NCBI GenBank assembly: GCA_041741455.1
Contig: JBGSJZ010000087.1
Location: 124,001-188,000, forward strand
Source: CALESS01 sp041741455
GTDB lineage: Bacteria; Chloroflexota; Anaerolineae; Anaerolineales; Anaerolineaceae
Direction of reading: 5' to 3'
DNA length: 64,000 nucleotides
The notes beneath the pieces are model-generated. The model saw only the letters and a list, made by a program, of their open reading frames with translations. It was not told the DNA's origin and did no database searches. The translations under genes and the position numbers were made by a program. Of this stretch, positions 1 to 7,848 are shown one piece after another. Each line of letters starts with the position of its first letter. Positions within the stretch are counted from its first letter, which is position 1.

Positions 1-217
1 GCAGCAGTTGGTACAGCCAGGCCTGCCACCGAATCATCACAACTTCAACGATCATATAGCGAGGGATAATGGCGATATGATAGAGTACCTGCCCAACGTT
101 CCAGGCTGGGTTACTGCTGGGTAGTGAAAGCGCTTCTTCCGGGAGCGAGTCCAGCAGGCGGTGGAAGGCCAGGCGGGTGTCCTCGATCTCCTGACGCAAA
201 CGTTCACGTGTGTCCAT
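1..217 (-). CDS. DinB-family protein, 3' end beyond window
   Basis: Partial gene. The start codon is the ATG at 217-215 and the frame stays open to the window edge (72 codons). The N-terminus has two helices followed by the Trp-Asn-Val-Gly-Gln-Val-x-Tyr-His segment, which resembles the first metal-ligand His of DinB-like four-helix-bundle proteins (DinB/YfiT type, often thiol-dependent transferases or hydrolases). It is the third gene of a TetR/membrane protein/DinB operon, starting 13 bp after the preceding stop. Family assignment is by motif only and the C-terminal metal ligands are not visible. Substrate unknown. Confidence 0.6.
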   Translation of the reverse strand, partial: MDTRERLRQEIEDTRLAFHRLLDSLPEEALSLPSSNPAWNVGQVLYHIAIIPRYMIVEVVMIRWQAWLYQLL

Positions 218-230
218 ATTTACACATTTC

Positions 231-851
231 TCAGTCCGTGCCACCATCCTGCCAGGCGCGCGCCACCACCGGGTTGCGGGCAAAGAAGGATGCTCGTGTG
301 GCCCAGTCCACCCCGTTGAATGGGCAGGCAAAATTCATGCAGCGGGCGCACATCAGCCGCCTCATTAGGGTTGCCATCATGGCAACTGTGGCGCCAAACA
401 GCGCAAGCAGTATCCATTGTGCGGCGCTAACCAGGAACGCCAACGGATAACCGGCAATCACCACCAGTCCGGCGAAGAACACAAATTTTTCACTGCCCGT
501 CATAGGGCCGGGGTGGTACTTCCACAGCTTTGGCGAGCCGTAGTTGGCCCAACATTGCAGCGACCTGCCATCTGGCTCGGCATAGTGTGGGCAGTGCGAA
601 CACATGACTCGGATCTCGACAAAGCCGAAATAGGTTATTGCCAACCCAATCCAGGGCAGCAGCAGCCAGGCGTTTACCTGCACGATCCCAATCCCGCCCA
701 GGATGAAGGGTGGGAAGGCGATGCCAAAGAAACGCAGCAGCTCACGGCTGCCGAAATGGCACTGCACCCGGCTTTGCAAAGGACAGTTTTCACACGCTGC
801 TGCAGAGCAAGTAGATAATGGTTTGCGCGGATCAAGAAACTGGCTTTTCAT
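231..851 (-). CDS. Cysteine-rich multipass membrane protein, unknown function
   Basis: The 206-residue protein has about four hydrophobic segments (two near residues 40-80, two near 125-165) and an unusual set of cysteines: C-x4-C-x2-C at the N-terminus, a Cys-x2-Cys-Pro-His pair after the second segment, and Cys-x2-Cys-x4-Cys-Pro near residue 170. The spacing suggests metal or Fe-S binding or redox pairs on one membrane face, but I recognise no family. Its start overlaps the TetR gene by 20 bp, so it is probably co-transcribed with and controlled by that regulator. The DinB gene follows after 13 bp. Confidence 0.7.
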   Translation of the reverse strand: MKSQFLDPRKPLSTCSAAACENCPLQSRVQCHFGSRELLRFFGIAFPPFILGGIGIVQVNAWLLLPWIGLAITYFGFVEIRVMCSHCPHYAEPDGRSLQCWANYGSPKLWKYHPGPMTGSEKFVFFAGLVVIAGYPLAFLVSAAQWILLALFGATVAMMATLMRRLMCARCMNFACPFNGVDWATRASFFARNPVVARAWQDGGTD

Positions 852-1449
852 TGCGCATCTCCAATCCCTCCAACATCAGCTTCATGCTGAGGCGCAATTG
901 TTGCTCCGGCTGAACCAGATCGGGGGCGTAAGCCCAAAGCAGCAGGGTGCCTTCTAAAGCCGCGCCGATGGCCACCATCACCTGGCGGGCGTCGCCGGGG
1001 GTGAATTCGCCGCTCTCCATGCCGTGCCGCACGATTGGCTCTAAAATGGCCACAAAGCGCCCCAGGTATTCTTGCATCACCCGGCGCACCGTAGCATTCC
1101 GAAACGCCAGGGCATAGAACTCATAGATCACCGGCGCAACCTTCAACATCCCCTGCAGATCTGCGATGAAAATCTCTAAAAAGCTTTCCAGGCTGGCGCG
1201 CGCCGTCTGGCCTTCAGCAGACAGGTTTTGCATTTTGTGAAATTCGGCGCCGAACAGCAAATCAGCAATGGCGATGATGATCTCTTCTTTGCTCTTGAAA
1301 TACCAGTAGAGCAGGCCTTTGCTCAAACCCGATTCGGCGGCAACATCCTCCATGCGGGTGCTGGCAAAGCCCTGGCGGGCAAGGACTTTGATGGCTGATT
1401 CGATGATCTGAGCGCGGCGCTTTTCGCTGACATCGGGACGAGGGGACAT
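832..1449 (-). CDS. TetR/AcrR-family transcriptional regulator
   Basis: 205 residues, normal for the family. Residues 10-55 form the helix-turn-helix (Arg-Arg-Ala-Gln-Ile-Ile-Glu-Ser-Ala, then Ser-Lys-Gly-Leu-Leu-Tyr-Trp-Tyr-Phe-Lys-Ser-Lys, the typical recognition helix). The C-terminal part is an all-helical ligand domain with a TetR_C-like segment. The ATG at 1449 has a GGAGG Shine-Dalgarno site. A near-perfect palindrome centred on GACTAGTC lies just upstream, suggesting autoregulation of the TetR/membrane protein/DinB operon. The ligand is unknown. Confidence 0.9.
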   Translation of the reverse strand: MSPRPDVSEKRRAQIIESAIKVLARQGFASTRMEDVAAESGLSKGLLYWYFKSKEEIIIAIADLLFGAEFHKMQNLSAEGQTARASLESFLEIFIADLQGMLKVAPVIYEFYALAFRNATVRRVMQEYLGRFVAILEPIVRHGMESGEFTPGDARQVMVAIGAALEGTLLLWAYAPDLVQPEQQLRLSMKLMLEGLEMRNEKPVS

Positions 1450-1467
1450 AGGACCTCCAATAGATAA

Positions 1468-1485
1468 TTGACCGACTAGTCAGTT
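1468..1485. promoter_or_regulatory. Probable TetR operator
   Basis: TTGACCGACTAGTCAGTT is an imperfect palindrome around GACTAGTC with one mismatch in the inner 12 bp. It lies 19 bp upstream of the TetR start codon, a usual place and shape for a TetR-family autoregulatory operator. Confidence 0.6.
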
Positions 1486-1677
1486 TATACGCCTGATCGG
1501 GGAGACTGTCAAGGCGATAAGTTGCAGATTTGCCTGATTCATGGGTCGATCAGGGCATGGGAGCAGGAAAGCAGGGGTAAAATTATTCCAACAAAGCGTG
1601 ATAAAGGATCGCATTTGAAATGGAGATTTCTGCTCATGAATCTTATAACCCTTTTGGGTAGGAAGGATTGAACTTAC

Positions 1678-2145
1678 ATGAAACGCCCCTTTGTATTATG
1701 GATACTCCTTTTCTGGCTGCTCTTCCTGGCCCTGGGTGGGCTGTATGGCGGCATTGCCATGCTCCTTGACCCTTCAGGGGGCGCGCTGCAAATGGCCGAG
1801 GTGCTGCCCCTGCTGCCAGTACCCAATTACGTTTTGCCGGGGCTGTTTTTACTGTTCGTGATGGGGCTGGCGCCGCTGCTGCTGATCTATGGCCTGCTGG
1901 CCCGCCCGGCCTGGCCCTGGATCGAGCCCCTCTTTCGCTGGTCAAAGCATCATTGGGCCTGGACGGGAACCATGCTCTTGGCTCTGGTGCTGGCTATCTG
2001 GCTCATTGTGGAAGGAGTGCTGATCGGCTTTCAGTGGCCCATCCAATATGTCACTGCGGTGAATGGGCTGTTCATCCTGGTATTCGCTTTATGGCCCTCT
2101 GTCAGAAAGTTCTATGCTATGAGCAGCAAGGCGGCGCGCCCATAA
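1678..2145 (+). CDS. Four-helix membrane protein, unknown
   Basis: 155 residues with four predicted membrane segments (about 5-30, 53-80, 95-118, 125-140) separated by short Trp/Pro-rich loops and ending in a basic tail. The ATG at 1678 is preceded by an AGGAAGG site. I recognise no catalytic motif or family. The next reading frame downstream is a broken hydrolase gene 63 bp away on the same strand, so the two may once have been co-transcribed. Confidence 0.65.
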   Translation: MKRPFVLWILLFWLLFLALGGLYGGIAMLLDPSGGALQMAEVLPLLPVPNYVLPGLFLLFVMGLAPLLLIYGLLARPAWPWIEPLFRWSKHHWAWTGTMLLALVLAIWLIVEGVLIGFQWPIQYVTAVNGLFILVFALWPSVRKFYAMSSKAARP

Positions 2146-2208
2146 AACTGGATGGGCGTTACACTTGCCGGTGTTCCCTAATGACAATTGAATGGATATA
2201 GGAAAACC

Positions 2209-3036
2209 GTGCCCCATATCAGCATCCAGGGTGTTATGCATTATTATGAACAGGCGGGTGAAGGCCTTCCCCTGGTGTTGATCCACGGGGCATTTGCCGA
2301 TGTGCGCATCTGGGAGCCTCAATGGGCGTATTTCGCGGCGCGGTACCGAGTTGTGCGCTAAGATTTACGAGGCAGCGGCCGCACCGGGCCTTCCAGCCTG
2401 GCCCATTACACGATGGCAACCTTTGCCGATGACCTGGCCGCCCTGCTGGAGATGACGGGAATTGAGTCGCCCGTCATCTGTGGGTTGCCCATGGGCGGGG
2501 TGGTCGCCCAGGCGTTTACCGTGCGCTACCCTGCGCGGCCCAAAGCCTTGATCCTGGCCAGCGCCCCGGTATCGGCCAGCCTGACAATGAGCGAGAAGCT
2601 GCTGCGCTATGTGCTCATGCCCAGTGGGATCGCTTTGCCAGTCATCCGTAGGGTAGGCGTTAAACGCTTTACCCGTTTTTCTCTCTGGTTGGCGCGCCGA
2701 TTGTGGGGCCGGCAGTGGCTGGGAGGGCGCCAAGACATCCAGCAATTCATTGAACAGTGCATGCTCCAGATGGAGAGCAGCGAATTATTGAAGCTATGGG
2801 AAGCCATTTACAGCTTTGATCTGCTCCCGTTAGAGCAGATCACCTGCCCCACGTTGGTACTCAATGGCGAGCACGAGTCAAAAGGCGCGCTGCGCCACAC
2901 GGCCGAAATCCTGCGGCGCATCCCGCACGCCAGAGCTGAAGTTGTTCTAGGGGGAAGTCACGCCATGAACCTGGAGAATCCCGAAGGATTCAATCGCCTG
3001 GCGGAAGAATTCTTGCGTAGTTGCTGCTTTTGCTAA
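2209..3036 (+). pseudogene. Alpha/beta hydrolase pseudogene (internal stop and lost nucleophile)
   Basis: Reading from the GTG at 2209 (AGGAAA site upstream) gives an alpha/beta hydrolase: an oxyanion Leu-Ile-His-Gly segment near residue 27, then Tyr-Arg-Val-Val-Arg followed by TAA at 2359-2361, then Asp-Leu-Arg-Gly in the same frame. The family normally has Tyr at the stop position, so this is a one-base nonsense change. The same frame continues to 3036. The nucleophile elbow reads Gly-Leu-Pro-Met-Gly-Gly instead of Gly-x-Ser-x-Gly, also one base away. The acid/His region (Gly-Gly-Ser-His-Ala near residue 250) remains. Two independent lesions argue for a true pseudogene rather than a sequencing error. 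Confidence 0.85.
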
Positions 3037-3037
3037 C

Positions 3038-3481
3038 TCACTGCCTGGCAGTGTCAATGGCCTGTCTTAGCTTTTCCGGCTCGTTCGTCCCAAGTTGGAC
3101 GACCCTGCCATTTTTTAGCTCAATTTCCACCGCAGTTCCCGGCGCAATGGCATAGAACCAGCCGCCTGGAATTGACTTCACGCCCCAAAAGTAATACCAG
3201 GGGTTTTTTATTTCTTTGGTGGATTGAATTTCGCTCAGTGCGTATGCCTTCCGGATAACACCGATACCGAACCAGAATTTGAGTTTCTCTGCGGATATCT
3301 CAACTGTGAAAGCGTAAAACAAACCCAGTCCCAAGAGAAAAACACCGATCATCAAAATTGCAGACAGCATTCGACCCTCGGCAATGACCGTCGAGGCAAC
3401 CACTGCGATCAGAATCCCTGCCAGCAGGAATACGACAAACATCAATGCCCCATATTGCGTGTGTCTGTATTTTGCTTCCAT
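3038..3481 (-). CDS. Membrane-anchored bacterial PH-like domain protein
   Basis: 147 residues. Two membrane helices (about 10-32 and 38-60) are followed by a beta-rich domain with the pattern of bacterial PH (bPH) domains: a Trp-Phe-Gly-Ile-Gly strand, an Ala-Tyr-x-Leu-x-Glu-Ile turn, a Gly-Gly-Trp-Phe-Tyr strand, and a closing helix that reads Glu-Pro-Glu-Lys-Leu-Arg-Gln-Ala-Ile. Role unknown; such proteins are usually small integral membrane proteins. It starts 9 bp after the dehydrogenase stop and is probably translated from the same message. Confidence 0.6.
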   Translation of the reverse strand: MEAKYRHTQYGALMFVVFLLAGILIAVVASTVIAEGRMLSAILMIGVFLLGLGLFYAFTVEISAEKLKFWFGIGVIRKAYALSEIQSTKEIKNPWYYFWGVKSIPGGWFYAIAPGTAVEIELKNGRVVQLGTNEPEKLRQAIDTARQ

Positions 3482-3490
3482 AACTTTCCT

Positions 3491-4372
3491 TTATTCCTCA
3501 ATCCCTGCCATGCGGCGGCTGGCATCCCATAATTTTTTCCACGTCGCGCGGTTGTAGGATTTGGCATTGGAGCGCACCTGCAGGTTGTTCTCATCCCAGT
3601 AACCGCCAGTGACCTCCTGCACAGCCGGATCGGCGGCCAGGTAAACGTAGGTTTCGGCCTGGCGCTCGGGGGTGATGGCCATGCCGCGCTTGAGGTGGTA
3701 TATTTTGAGCAGCCATTTGGGGAGATGCTGCAAACGATCATCGGGGATGGCGACATTGGTGACGCGCACGCAGTTGACCGTGACGCCGCTGCCTTTCAAC
3801 CGCTCAGCCAGGTCATAGGTGAACATGATCTGCGCCTGCTTGGAATGATAATAAGCGTGCTGCGTGCTGAACTTGCGCTCGCCGTTCAGGTTATCGAACT
3901 CGATATCCAGGAAAGGATAGGCGATCAGCCCCTTGGAAGCGACTGTGAGGATGCGGCTGGGAGCGCTGGCCTGGAGCGTGTCGAGCAGGAGCTGGGTCAG
4001 CAAGAAGACGCTGACGTGATTGGTGGCAAAGATGGTCTCGATGCCGTCGGCGGTCAGGGAGGCCTGTTTCAGGGTATGGTCGAAATTAGCCGCGTTATGG
4101 ATCAACACATCCAGTCGCGTGTGGCGCGACTTGAATTCGGCGGCAAACTGGCGCACGGAGGCCTGTGAGGCCAGGTCCACCAGCATCAGCTCGGCTTTAT
4201 CGCTGCTGCTGGCCTTGCGCACATCATCCAATGCCTGAGCGCCGCGTTCAGCCGAGCGGCAGGCTATGATGACCGTTGCGCCGAGCCGGGCTACTTGGAT
4301 GGCGGCTGCCTTGCCAATTCCGGAATTGGCGCCCGTGATGATGATCGTTTTATTTGAAAGATTGTAAGTCAT
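3491..4372 (-). CDS. Short-chain dehydrogenase/reductase (retinol-dehydrogenase-like)
   Basis: 293 residues. The Rossmann motif Thr-Gly-Ala-Asn-Ser-Gly-Ile-Gly lies at about 13-20, the His-Asn-Ala-Ala-Asn strand-4 motif near residue 90, and the catalytic Tyr-x3-Lys is seen in Tyr-Tyr-His-Ser-Lys near 175. The Arg after strand 2 (Cys-Arg-Ser) favours NADP(H). The closest style is the large SDR group resembling retinol and WW-domain oxidoreductases; the substrate cannot be read from sequence. A GGAG site precedes the ATG. Confidence 0.88.
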   Translation of the reverse strand: MTYNLSNKTIIITGANSGIGKAAAIQVARLGATVIIACRSAERGAQALDDVRKASSSDKAELMLVDLASQASVRQFAAEFKSRHTRLDVLIHNAANFDHTLKQASLTADGIETIFATNHVSVFLLTQLLLDTLQASAPSRILTVASKGLIAYPFLDIEFDNLNGERKFSTQHAYYHSKQAQIMFTYDLAERLKGSGVTVNCVRVTNVAIPDDRLQHLPKWLLKIYHLKRGMAITPERQAETYVYLAADPAVQEVTGGYWDENNLQVRSNAKSYNRATWKKLWDASRRMAGIEE

Positions 4373-4457
4373 TGTGTTTTGCTCCAGGCGAGGGCCTCAC
4401 CATTTATCTCATTTCTCTAAGTTTAATACCATTTTACCCGTTTGAGCGTAAACACCC

Positions 4458-4769
4458 TCATCTAAGTTTGTAACCTGCCGGCGGCGGATTGTCTTTTACC
4501 CAGGCCTGGAACCAGGCTTCGTTTAGCTGGATAGCACGCACCAAAATTTCTCGTTTCAGGGTGAATAAGTTATTGACATCCTGCCTGGGTTTATATGTTT
4601 GGTGAATTGCCTCATCTATGTCCAGGTGATCCAGTTCGCCAGCTTGCCACTGCTGGAATTTCTGAGAGAGCGGCTCCTATATCTCCCGCCAGCGATAATT
4701 ATGGTAGGCATCCAATAGGGCTTGCTCCCATTGGTATTCCGGCGTTTGGGTGCGTTTTTTGTGAGTCAT
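4458..4769 (-). pseudogene. Small protein downstream of the AAA ATPase, interrupted by an amber stop
   Basis: One frame of 104 codons runs from the ATG at 4769 to the TGA at 4460-4458, broken only by TAG at codon 31 (4679-4677). Both sides look like real protein: a Trp-Glu-Gln-Ala-Leu-Leu-Asp-Ala-Tyr helix before, and a charged helical region with a Trp-Phe-x-Ala-Trp and Pro-Pro-Pro-Ala-Gly end after. It starts 11 bp after the ATPase stop. I recognise no named family. A functional restart after codon 31 is unlikely because no start with a ribosome site is seen. Confidence 0.6.
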
Positions 4770-4780
4770 CGCAGTTCCTC

Positions 4781-6481
4781 TTACGCTCTGACCAGCTTCG
4801 CCAGGGCCTCCAGTTCAGCCTGGCTGCTGAGCAGCATGTTGTTGTGGCGGGCAAATTCCAGCGCCTCCTGGGTAAAGCCCAGCTTGGAGATAAACCAGGG
4901 TTTCGCTGACAGGCTGCGGGCATTGGCAGCTAACTTTTCCAGTTCTTTCTTGCCGCTCAGGCGGCCGCGCCACTTGATTTCCACTGCCCAGCGTTCGTGG
5001 TTCTCGGCCAGAGAATCCACTTGTACTTGTCCATCCGGGGATAGATAGGGCGCTACCCGCTCGAAAACCGGCAGCTTCACCGGGCTCTCTATGCCAAACA
5101 AGCGGCCAGCCACTTCCTGACCGTTGAAGGCTTGGAGGAGCTCGCGCACCTGGGATTCTTTCGCCAGTCCCAATTCGTTGGCCACCCGTTCGTACTTCTC
5201 CATCAATTCGGCGACCAGGTTGCTCAAAACTTTCTGACTGGGCATGCCGGTGAGCTGCAAGCCGGAATAGTAGTAGGCCACCCAAACCTGCAAGACCGGG
5301 TCGCGAAAGCCATAAGTTTTATCCTCGCGCTGCTCCACCAGGTCCACATTGGCCAGCCAGGTCAACACCTGGCGAATGCCCCCGCTGGGGCGCTTGAGGC
5401 GAACGGCGATCTCGGTCAGCGTCATGCCGGCCGGTTCCTGGGCCAGCACCTGCAAAACGGCCTGGGGCATGGTCTCGCCGCGCACACCCTGTAAGGACTG
5501 TTCCAGAACATAGCGGCACAGGTTGTAGATGCGTCCGGTGCTGCCCAGCGTTTCCAGGGTGAAAGCTTCTAGTACGGTGGCCGGTGACATGGGCCTGTGC
5601 AACAGCGAAACATTTTCGATCACCCGCATGGCCGTGGCGTAGATATAGAACGGGTGGCCGCGCGTGACCTGGTACACAGCCGCCAATACATCCCCCGGAA
5701 CCGGATTGGCCAGCATCGAGAAGCGTTTACGCGCCAGGGTGTCGCAATCTTCACGCCCAAATGGGCCAATGGTTTCCAACTGGAAATGGACGAACAGCGG
5801 CGAGGCTGCATCCAGGAAGATGCGCTCCATCAGACCGATCATCGAGCCGGCGACCACATAAACCACGCGTGACTGCGCCTGCAAGACCGCCCGAAAGAGC
5901 GCTAGCACGTCATGAATTTGGGGATAATTGTCCAAGGCCAGAATTTCGGGAAATTCATCCAAGATCAGCATAACCCGCTGACCGGAGGCCTGGGCATAGA
6001 CTTCGGGGGTGTTAAAGGCCAACTCCAACAGCAGGTGCTGGTCGGGTTTCTCTTTCTGCAGCTCCTGGTGCAGGCGGACAACATGCTCAGCGAATGTGGC
6101 GCTCGCTTTTCCGAGCGCACCCATCTGCCCAGCGGCGGCCAACTGGGCTGGAGCGTCAAAGAAGCTTTCTACCCGCTGGCGAAAATCACCCAGCATCCAG
6201 TACAACAGATAGCCGACATACTGCACGGCGAAGCCTTCGGGCGTCAGCGCCAGGCGCGGTAGATCCATATACGCCAGGCGGCAGTCGCTTCCCGGCTGCA
6301 AATTGCGGCGCAGGAACTCTTTGAGCACCACGGTTTTGCCCACGCGGCGAAATCCGCTCAAGGCCAGGTGCTTGCGCACCCCCTGAGCGAGCAAGTCGCG
6401 GCTCAATTCCAATACAGCCAGGGTGTGCTCACGATTGGTGAAAAAACGCTGTTCTTCTTCGGGATAAATGTAATCCAACAT
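4781..6481 (-). CDS. AAA ATPase (archaeal-ATPase/DUF234-like) with C-terminal PD-(D/E)XK-type domain
   Basis: 566 residues. Residues 1-25 are the lead segment seen in archaeal-type ATPases (an Asn-Arg-Glu box). Walker A is Gly-Phe-Arg-Arg-Val-Gly-Lys-Thr near 44-51, and Walker B is Val-Met-Leu-Ile-Leu-Asp-Glu-Phe near 174-181. The middle holds a winged-helix region (about 330-400, helix Thr-Leu-Thr-Glu-Ile-Ala-Val-Arg-Leu). The C-terminus (about 470-566) has Val-Asp-Ser then Val-Glu-Ile-Lys-Trp, the spacing of a PD-(D/E)XK nuclease core. Such genes are STAND-like, often horizontally acquired, and sometimes linked to toxin-antitoxin or defence functions; that role here is inference. Tandem repeats precede the start. 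Confidence 0.8.
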   Translation of the reverse strand: MLDYIYPEEEQRFFTNREHTLAVLELSRDLLAQGVRKHLALSGFRRVGKTVVLKEFLRRNLQPGSDCRLAYMDLPRLALTPEGFAVQYVGYLLYWMLGDFRQRVESFFDAPAQLAAAGQMGALGKASATFAEHVVRLHQELQKEKPDQHLLLELAFNTPEVYAQASGQRVMLILDEFPEILALDNYPQIHDVLALFRAVLQAQSRVVYVVAGSMIGLMERIFLDAASPLFVHFQLETIGPFGREDCDTLARKRFSMLANPVPGDVLAAVYQVTRGHPFYIYATAMRVIENVSLLHRPMSPATVLEAFTLETLGSTGRIYNLCRYVLEQSLQGVRGETMPQAVLQVLAQEPAGMTLTEIAVRLKRPSGGIRQVLTWLANVDLVEQREDKTYGFRDPVLQVWVAYYYSGLQLTGMPSQKVLSNLVAELMEKYERVANELGLAKESQVRELLQAFNGQEVAGRLFGIESPVKLPVFERVAPYLSPDGQVQVDSLAENHERWAVEIKWRGRLSGKKELEKLAANARSLSAKPWFISKLGFTQEALEFARHNNMLLSSQAELEALAKLVRA

Positions 6482-6496
6482 GGTCGCCTCCGCATG

Positions 6497-6534
6497 ATAC
6501 TAGCCAAATGACATACTAGCTATATGACTAGTAT
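6497..6534. promoter_or_regulatory. Tandem/inverted repeats upstream of the AAA ATPase, probable operator
   Basis: Two adjacent 16-bp direct repeats, ATACTAGCCAAATGAC (6497-6512) and ATACTAGCTATATGAC (6513-6528), differ at two positions and are followed by TAGTAT. CTAG cores recur every 12-16 bp and adjacent pairs form inverted repeats. The block ends 15 bp upstream of the ATPase ATG. The arrangement suits cooperative binding of a small repressor and covers the likely promoter. Confidence 0.5.
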
Positions 6535-6645
6535 AGCAGAAAATGGCGAGACGGCAAATATAGAAATCACCGAAGTTTTCGGGCTTAACGCTCTGGACGC
6601 ACTTCACCGCCTGATAAATTTCATCCAGGACCGCTATGATGCACT

Positions 6646-7227
6646 CTATTGCTTGGCACACCCAGCGGCCTTGTTCGCCCGTACCCATACCGAGCAAACT
6701 TCATCTTCCACAATCTGGCCTCTGACCGCTCCAACCCAATACTGCAAAAAGCGGTGAATATAGAGCAAATGATCAGCTATCTCCACGGCCAGCGGCCAGT
6801 TGCGCTGGCGGGTAAAATTACCTCCCAGAAAACCTGCAAAGCCACCACCGCGTTTGACTTCTTGCCCATCGCAAAATACTCGATATTCCCGGTAACTGGT
6901 TTGCGGTCCCATGCGAAAAAAGCTGACAAAATCAATATGCAGCGATCTCTTTCGGATGGTAAAGTTGGTATGCCAGTGGTCGGACATGGCATAAGGTTCT
7001 GAAAGCGAGGGTTGCGATATGGGGCCAGGCACCCAGCGGAATGGGATGCCGGTTTTGCGCCACATATTTCCTTCGAAGGTCGCATATTCTACGCCATCAA
7101 AAGTTTTCCGTTCTGTCAAAGATCCAGCCGGAGAAATTCTTTGATCGAGATCGCCGCTTTGGGCGAGGACAAGATAGAAGGGACGGAATACATTGCTGTC
7201 CCACCATTCTTGAACTGCCGGGCACAA
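6646..7227 (-). CDS. Hypothetical protein next to rnpB; start uncertain
   Basis: The open frame runs back to an ATG at 7341, but its first 19 codons lie inside RNase P RNA and cannot be the true N-terminus. The first usable in-frame start outside rnpB is a TTG at about 7227, giving about 193 residues. The product is rich in Trp, Phe and Arg, with a Trp-x-Val-Gly-Pro/Gly-Pro-Ile-Ser segment and no recognised motif or membrane helix. It could be a genuine small gene or a chance frame. No clear ribosome site was found. Confidence 0.35.
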   Translation of the reverse strand: MCPAVQEWWDSNVFRPFYLVLAQSGDLDQRISPAGSLTERKTFDGVEYATFEGNMWRKTGIPFRWVPGPISQPSLSEPYAMSDHWHTNFTIRKRSLHIDFVSFFRMGPQTSYREYRVFCDGQEVKRGGGFAGFLGGNFTRQRNWPLAVEIADHLLYIHRFLQYWVGAVRGQIVEDEVCSVWVRANKAAGCAKQ

Positions 7228-7283
7228 ATCACCCGCGTTATTATCCCTCGATGGGACCTGAACGGGGTGTTGTTGATAAGTTG

Positions 7284-7717
7284 CCCAGGTTAGTCTATAA
7301 GCCGCGTCCTGTAACGAGGTTTTATCCTCGCCGGTGACCATCTATCTCGGCGGGCTGTTGCCAGACCGCTCCAGCAGCCTACCCGGATCTGCGGTTCCCG
7401 AAGGAACCAGGAGACGAGCCGCCTCCCTGCTGCATGGCAGCAATGGACCCTGCTTGGCCTTGCTCCTGGCGGGGGTTGCCTGGCCGGCGCATTACTGCGC
7501 TCGCCGGTGGTCTCTTACACCACCATTTCACCCTTACGGCCTGCCCCTCATCTCCCCTTCCCTGTAGGGAAGGGGCTGGGGGATAAGTTTCGCGGTATGT
7601 TTCTGTGGCCCGATCCGGCGGATTGCTCCGCCCCGGGAATTACCCGACGCCATGCCCTGTGGAGCGCGGACTTTCCTCGACTGCAAAATGCAGGCGCAGT
7701 CACCCGACTAGCCTGGG
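7284..7717 (-). ncRNA. rnpB: RNase P RNA (bacterial class A)
   Basis: The reverse strand carries the conserved parts in order: GAGGAAAGTCCG (CR I) near the 5' end, the ACAGAAA segment, AGGGTGAAA followed by a GGTG...AAGAGACCACC helix, an AGATAGATGG segment, and ACAGGACGCGGCTTAT at the 3' end. P1 can be drawn between CCCAGGCTAGTC at the 5' end and GACTAACCTGGG at the 3' end with one mismatch, which fixes both ends at about 434 nt. A GC-rich hairpin (CCCCTTCCC/GGGAAGGGG) extends the P12 region. The promoter places +1 within a base or two of this 5' end. Confidence 0.95.
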
Positions 7718-7724
7718 TAGCTAC

Positions 7725-7753
7725 ATGATACCTGTATTGCGCCTGCCCGTCAA
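7725..7753 (-). promoter_or_regulatory. rnpB promoter
   Basis: On the reverse strand TTGACG (7753-7748) and TATCAT (7730-7725) are spaced by exactly 17 bp. The expected start point, about 7 bp downstream, coincides with the 5' end of RNase P RNA inferred independently from helix P1. Confidence 0.8.
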
Positions 7754-7769
7754 CCGGCCGGATTTGGGA

Positions 7770-7775
7770 TATAAT
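7770..7775 (+). promoter_or_regulatory. -10 box for tpiA
   Basis: TATAAT lies 73 bp upstream of the tpiA ATG and back to back with the rnpB promoter. No convincing -35 is seen at the expected distance, as for several other TATAAT boxes in this window. Confidence 0.5.
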
Positions 7776-7848
7776 CAGGCGAAGTGGGGGTTGTGGTCTG
7801 AAATCATCAATCCAGAATAGGGTTGAAATCTTTTTTGCGAGGTTGAAC

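Noticed and set aside
7530..7600. CCCC/GGGG hairpins as a CRISPR or REP array
   Set aside because: Only one hairpin is present and it fits an extended RNase P helix; no spaced repeats.
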